A stretch of DNA of 6,309 bases from positions 1-6,309 of the forward strand of contig JAEUMC010000609.1 of the NCBI GenBank assembly GCA_016793415.1, given 5' to 3'. How positions within the stretch are numbered: the first letter of the stretch is position 1; every line of letters starts with the position of its first letter. The position numbers and the translations under genes were made by a program. The stretch is from Devosia sp. GTDB taxonomy: Bacteria > Pseudomonadota > Alphaproteobacteria > Rhizobiales > Devosiaceae. The notes under the pieces are model-generated. The model was given only the letters and a program-made list of their open reading frames with translations, was not told where the DNA came from and did not search any database. Positions 5,443 through 6,309 of this stretch are shown here, piece by piece.

Positions 5443-6309
5443 ATGTTCGACAAGCAGTTGATCGCCACGCCGTCGGAATCGCTCGCCGAGATCGAACCGG
5501 CAGCGCCGATCACCGATGCCGACCGGGCGCTGCAACTGTACGAACTGCACGAAGGCTACGGGCTGTGGAAGGTGATCTTTCCAGGCTCGGTCGTGCTGTC
5601 GGACCGGGTGGCGCTGATGTACGGGCTCGCCGTCGATGGCCCGGTACCCCTGCAGGACATGGTGAAGCTCTATGTCGCCGAGGATCGCGGCAAGCTGCTG
5701 ACGCTGATCGCGCAGGCGCTGCAGGATCGGCGCGGTTTCCGCTGCCGGCTCAGGATCGAGCGGCGTGACGGCGAAATCCGGATGATCGAGACCATTGCGG
5801 ACCTCAGAACCCGCGACGGGCGGGTGATCGAGTTGTTCGGCGCCAGTCGCGACGTGACTGCCGAGATGGAACGCGAACTCGCGGTACAAGGCCGGCTGAA
5901 GCTGGTGCAGGACCTGGTAGGCGACATGCCGGCGCCGATCGTGGTGCTGGACGAAAAGCTGCGCGTGGTCGACTGCTCGCTCTACTGGCTGAAGGCGCAC
6001 CGCTATGTCGAGCGGCGCGAGGTGATGGGCAAATCGCTGGCCCAACTCAACCCCGACATGTCGGCGGAGCAGGCCGGAGAATACGAAGCGGCGCTGAAGG
6101 GCCAGACGGTCAAGACCCGCCGCAGCTTCATGAGCCCGAGCACCGGCACCGCGGTGGCGTTCAACACCATCATCCGGCCGTGGTTCGCGGCGGACCGCAA
6201 GGTGGGCGGCATCACCATCACCATCGGTTGGGCCGAGATCGCCACCACCAAGAGCACCGCGCCGGTGGCCGCGCCGGTCGAGGATTTCGACGGCTCGCTG
6301 CTCGACATG
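5443..6309 (+). CDS. Multi-PAS signalling protein, 3'-truncated by the window edge
   Basis: The frame opens with ATG 5443 (start MFDKQLIATP) and stays open for 289 codons to the last base, so the C-terminus is missing. Two PAS domains can be read. The first is at about residues 28-140, PAS_3-like: YGLWKV, then VAEDRGKLL, a RIERRDGEIRMIE strand pair and the closing GASRDVTAEME. The second is at about 152-266, with MPAPIVVLDEKLRVVDCS and MGKSLAQLNP. They are followed by an Ala/Pro/Thr linker. There is no membrane segment or signal peptide. No clear Shine-Dalgarno precedes the start; a TAG at 5398 in the same frame and the absence of other ATG/GTG/TTG codons leave 5443 as the best choice. Its first PAS resembles PAS 1 of the upstream protein (GxxxW, VPL..M, ..DR.., FR.R), which may reflect duplication or just family conservation. 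The unseen output is probably a GGDEF, GGDEF-EAL or histidine kinase domain; this is inference from the neighbour. Confidence 0.88.
   Translation, partial: MFDKQLIATPSESLAEIEPAAPITDADRALQLYELHEGYGLWKVIFPGSVVLSDRVALMYGLAVDGPVPLQDMVKLYVAEDRGKLLTLIAQALQDRRGFRCRLRIERRDGEIRMIETIADLRTRDGRVIELFGASRDVTAEMERELAVQGRLKLVQDLVGDMPAPIVVLDEKLRVVDCSLYWLKAHRYVERREVMGKSLAQLNPDMSAEQAGEYEAALKGQTVKTRRSFMSPSTGTAVAFNTIIRPWFAADRKVGGITITIGWAEIATTKSTAPVAAPVEDFDGSLLDM

Noticed and set aside
5431..6308. Several - strand frames opposite the second PAS gene
   Set aside because: The + strand frame from 5443 is open to the window end and contains readable PAS domains; the antisense frames are shadows of it.

Overview
This 6.3 kb window is GC-rich, with strong G/C preference at third codon positions, and reads as ordinary chromosomal DNA of an alphaproteobacterium. 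The order Hyphomicrobiales (for example a Devosia-like organism) is my guess, based on the flavour of the PPK2, M29 peptidase and PAS-GGDEF-EAL proteins and on TTAACC-type upstream motifs; nothing in the window proves the genus. I see no mobile element, tRNA, rRNA, CRISPR array or phage gene.

Left part (1-1132): the 3' two-thirds of a polyphosphate kinase 2 gene (+ strand, 5' end outside the window) converges on a GFA/Mss4-like zinc protein gene (- strand). The two stop codons overlap by 7 bp. A strong hairpin that could terminate the kinase transcript lies inside the last codons of the GFA gene. The GFA gene has a convincing -35/-10 promoter and Shine-Dalgarno sequence in the 154-160 bp divergent gap to its right.

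Middle (1287-2731): a small unrecognised reading frame with a good ribosome binding site runs into, and overlaps out of frame, a complete M29-family metallo-aminopeptidase gene with all five expected metal ligands. A perfect 9-bp GNRA-loop hairpin follows the peptidase gene and is its likely terminator.

Right part (2873-6309): a complete 831-residue soluble cyclic-di-GMP enzyme with three PAS domains, an intact GGDEF domain whose inhibitory I-site has lost its arginine, and an intact EAL domain. After 74 bp comes the 5' part of a second multi-PAS gene that runs off the window, so its output domain is unseen. The two genes probably form a local signalling pair; each has a TTAACC element upstream, resembling a CtrA half-site. 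The remaining genes (polyphosphate-dependent nucleotide kinase, GFA protein, peptidase) look like housekeeping or stress neighbours without an evident shared pathway. I did not find a clearly new system. The points most worth checking are the small overlapping ORF, the degenerate I-site with the adjacent PAS gene, and the overlapping convergent gene ends.
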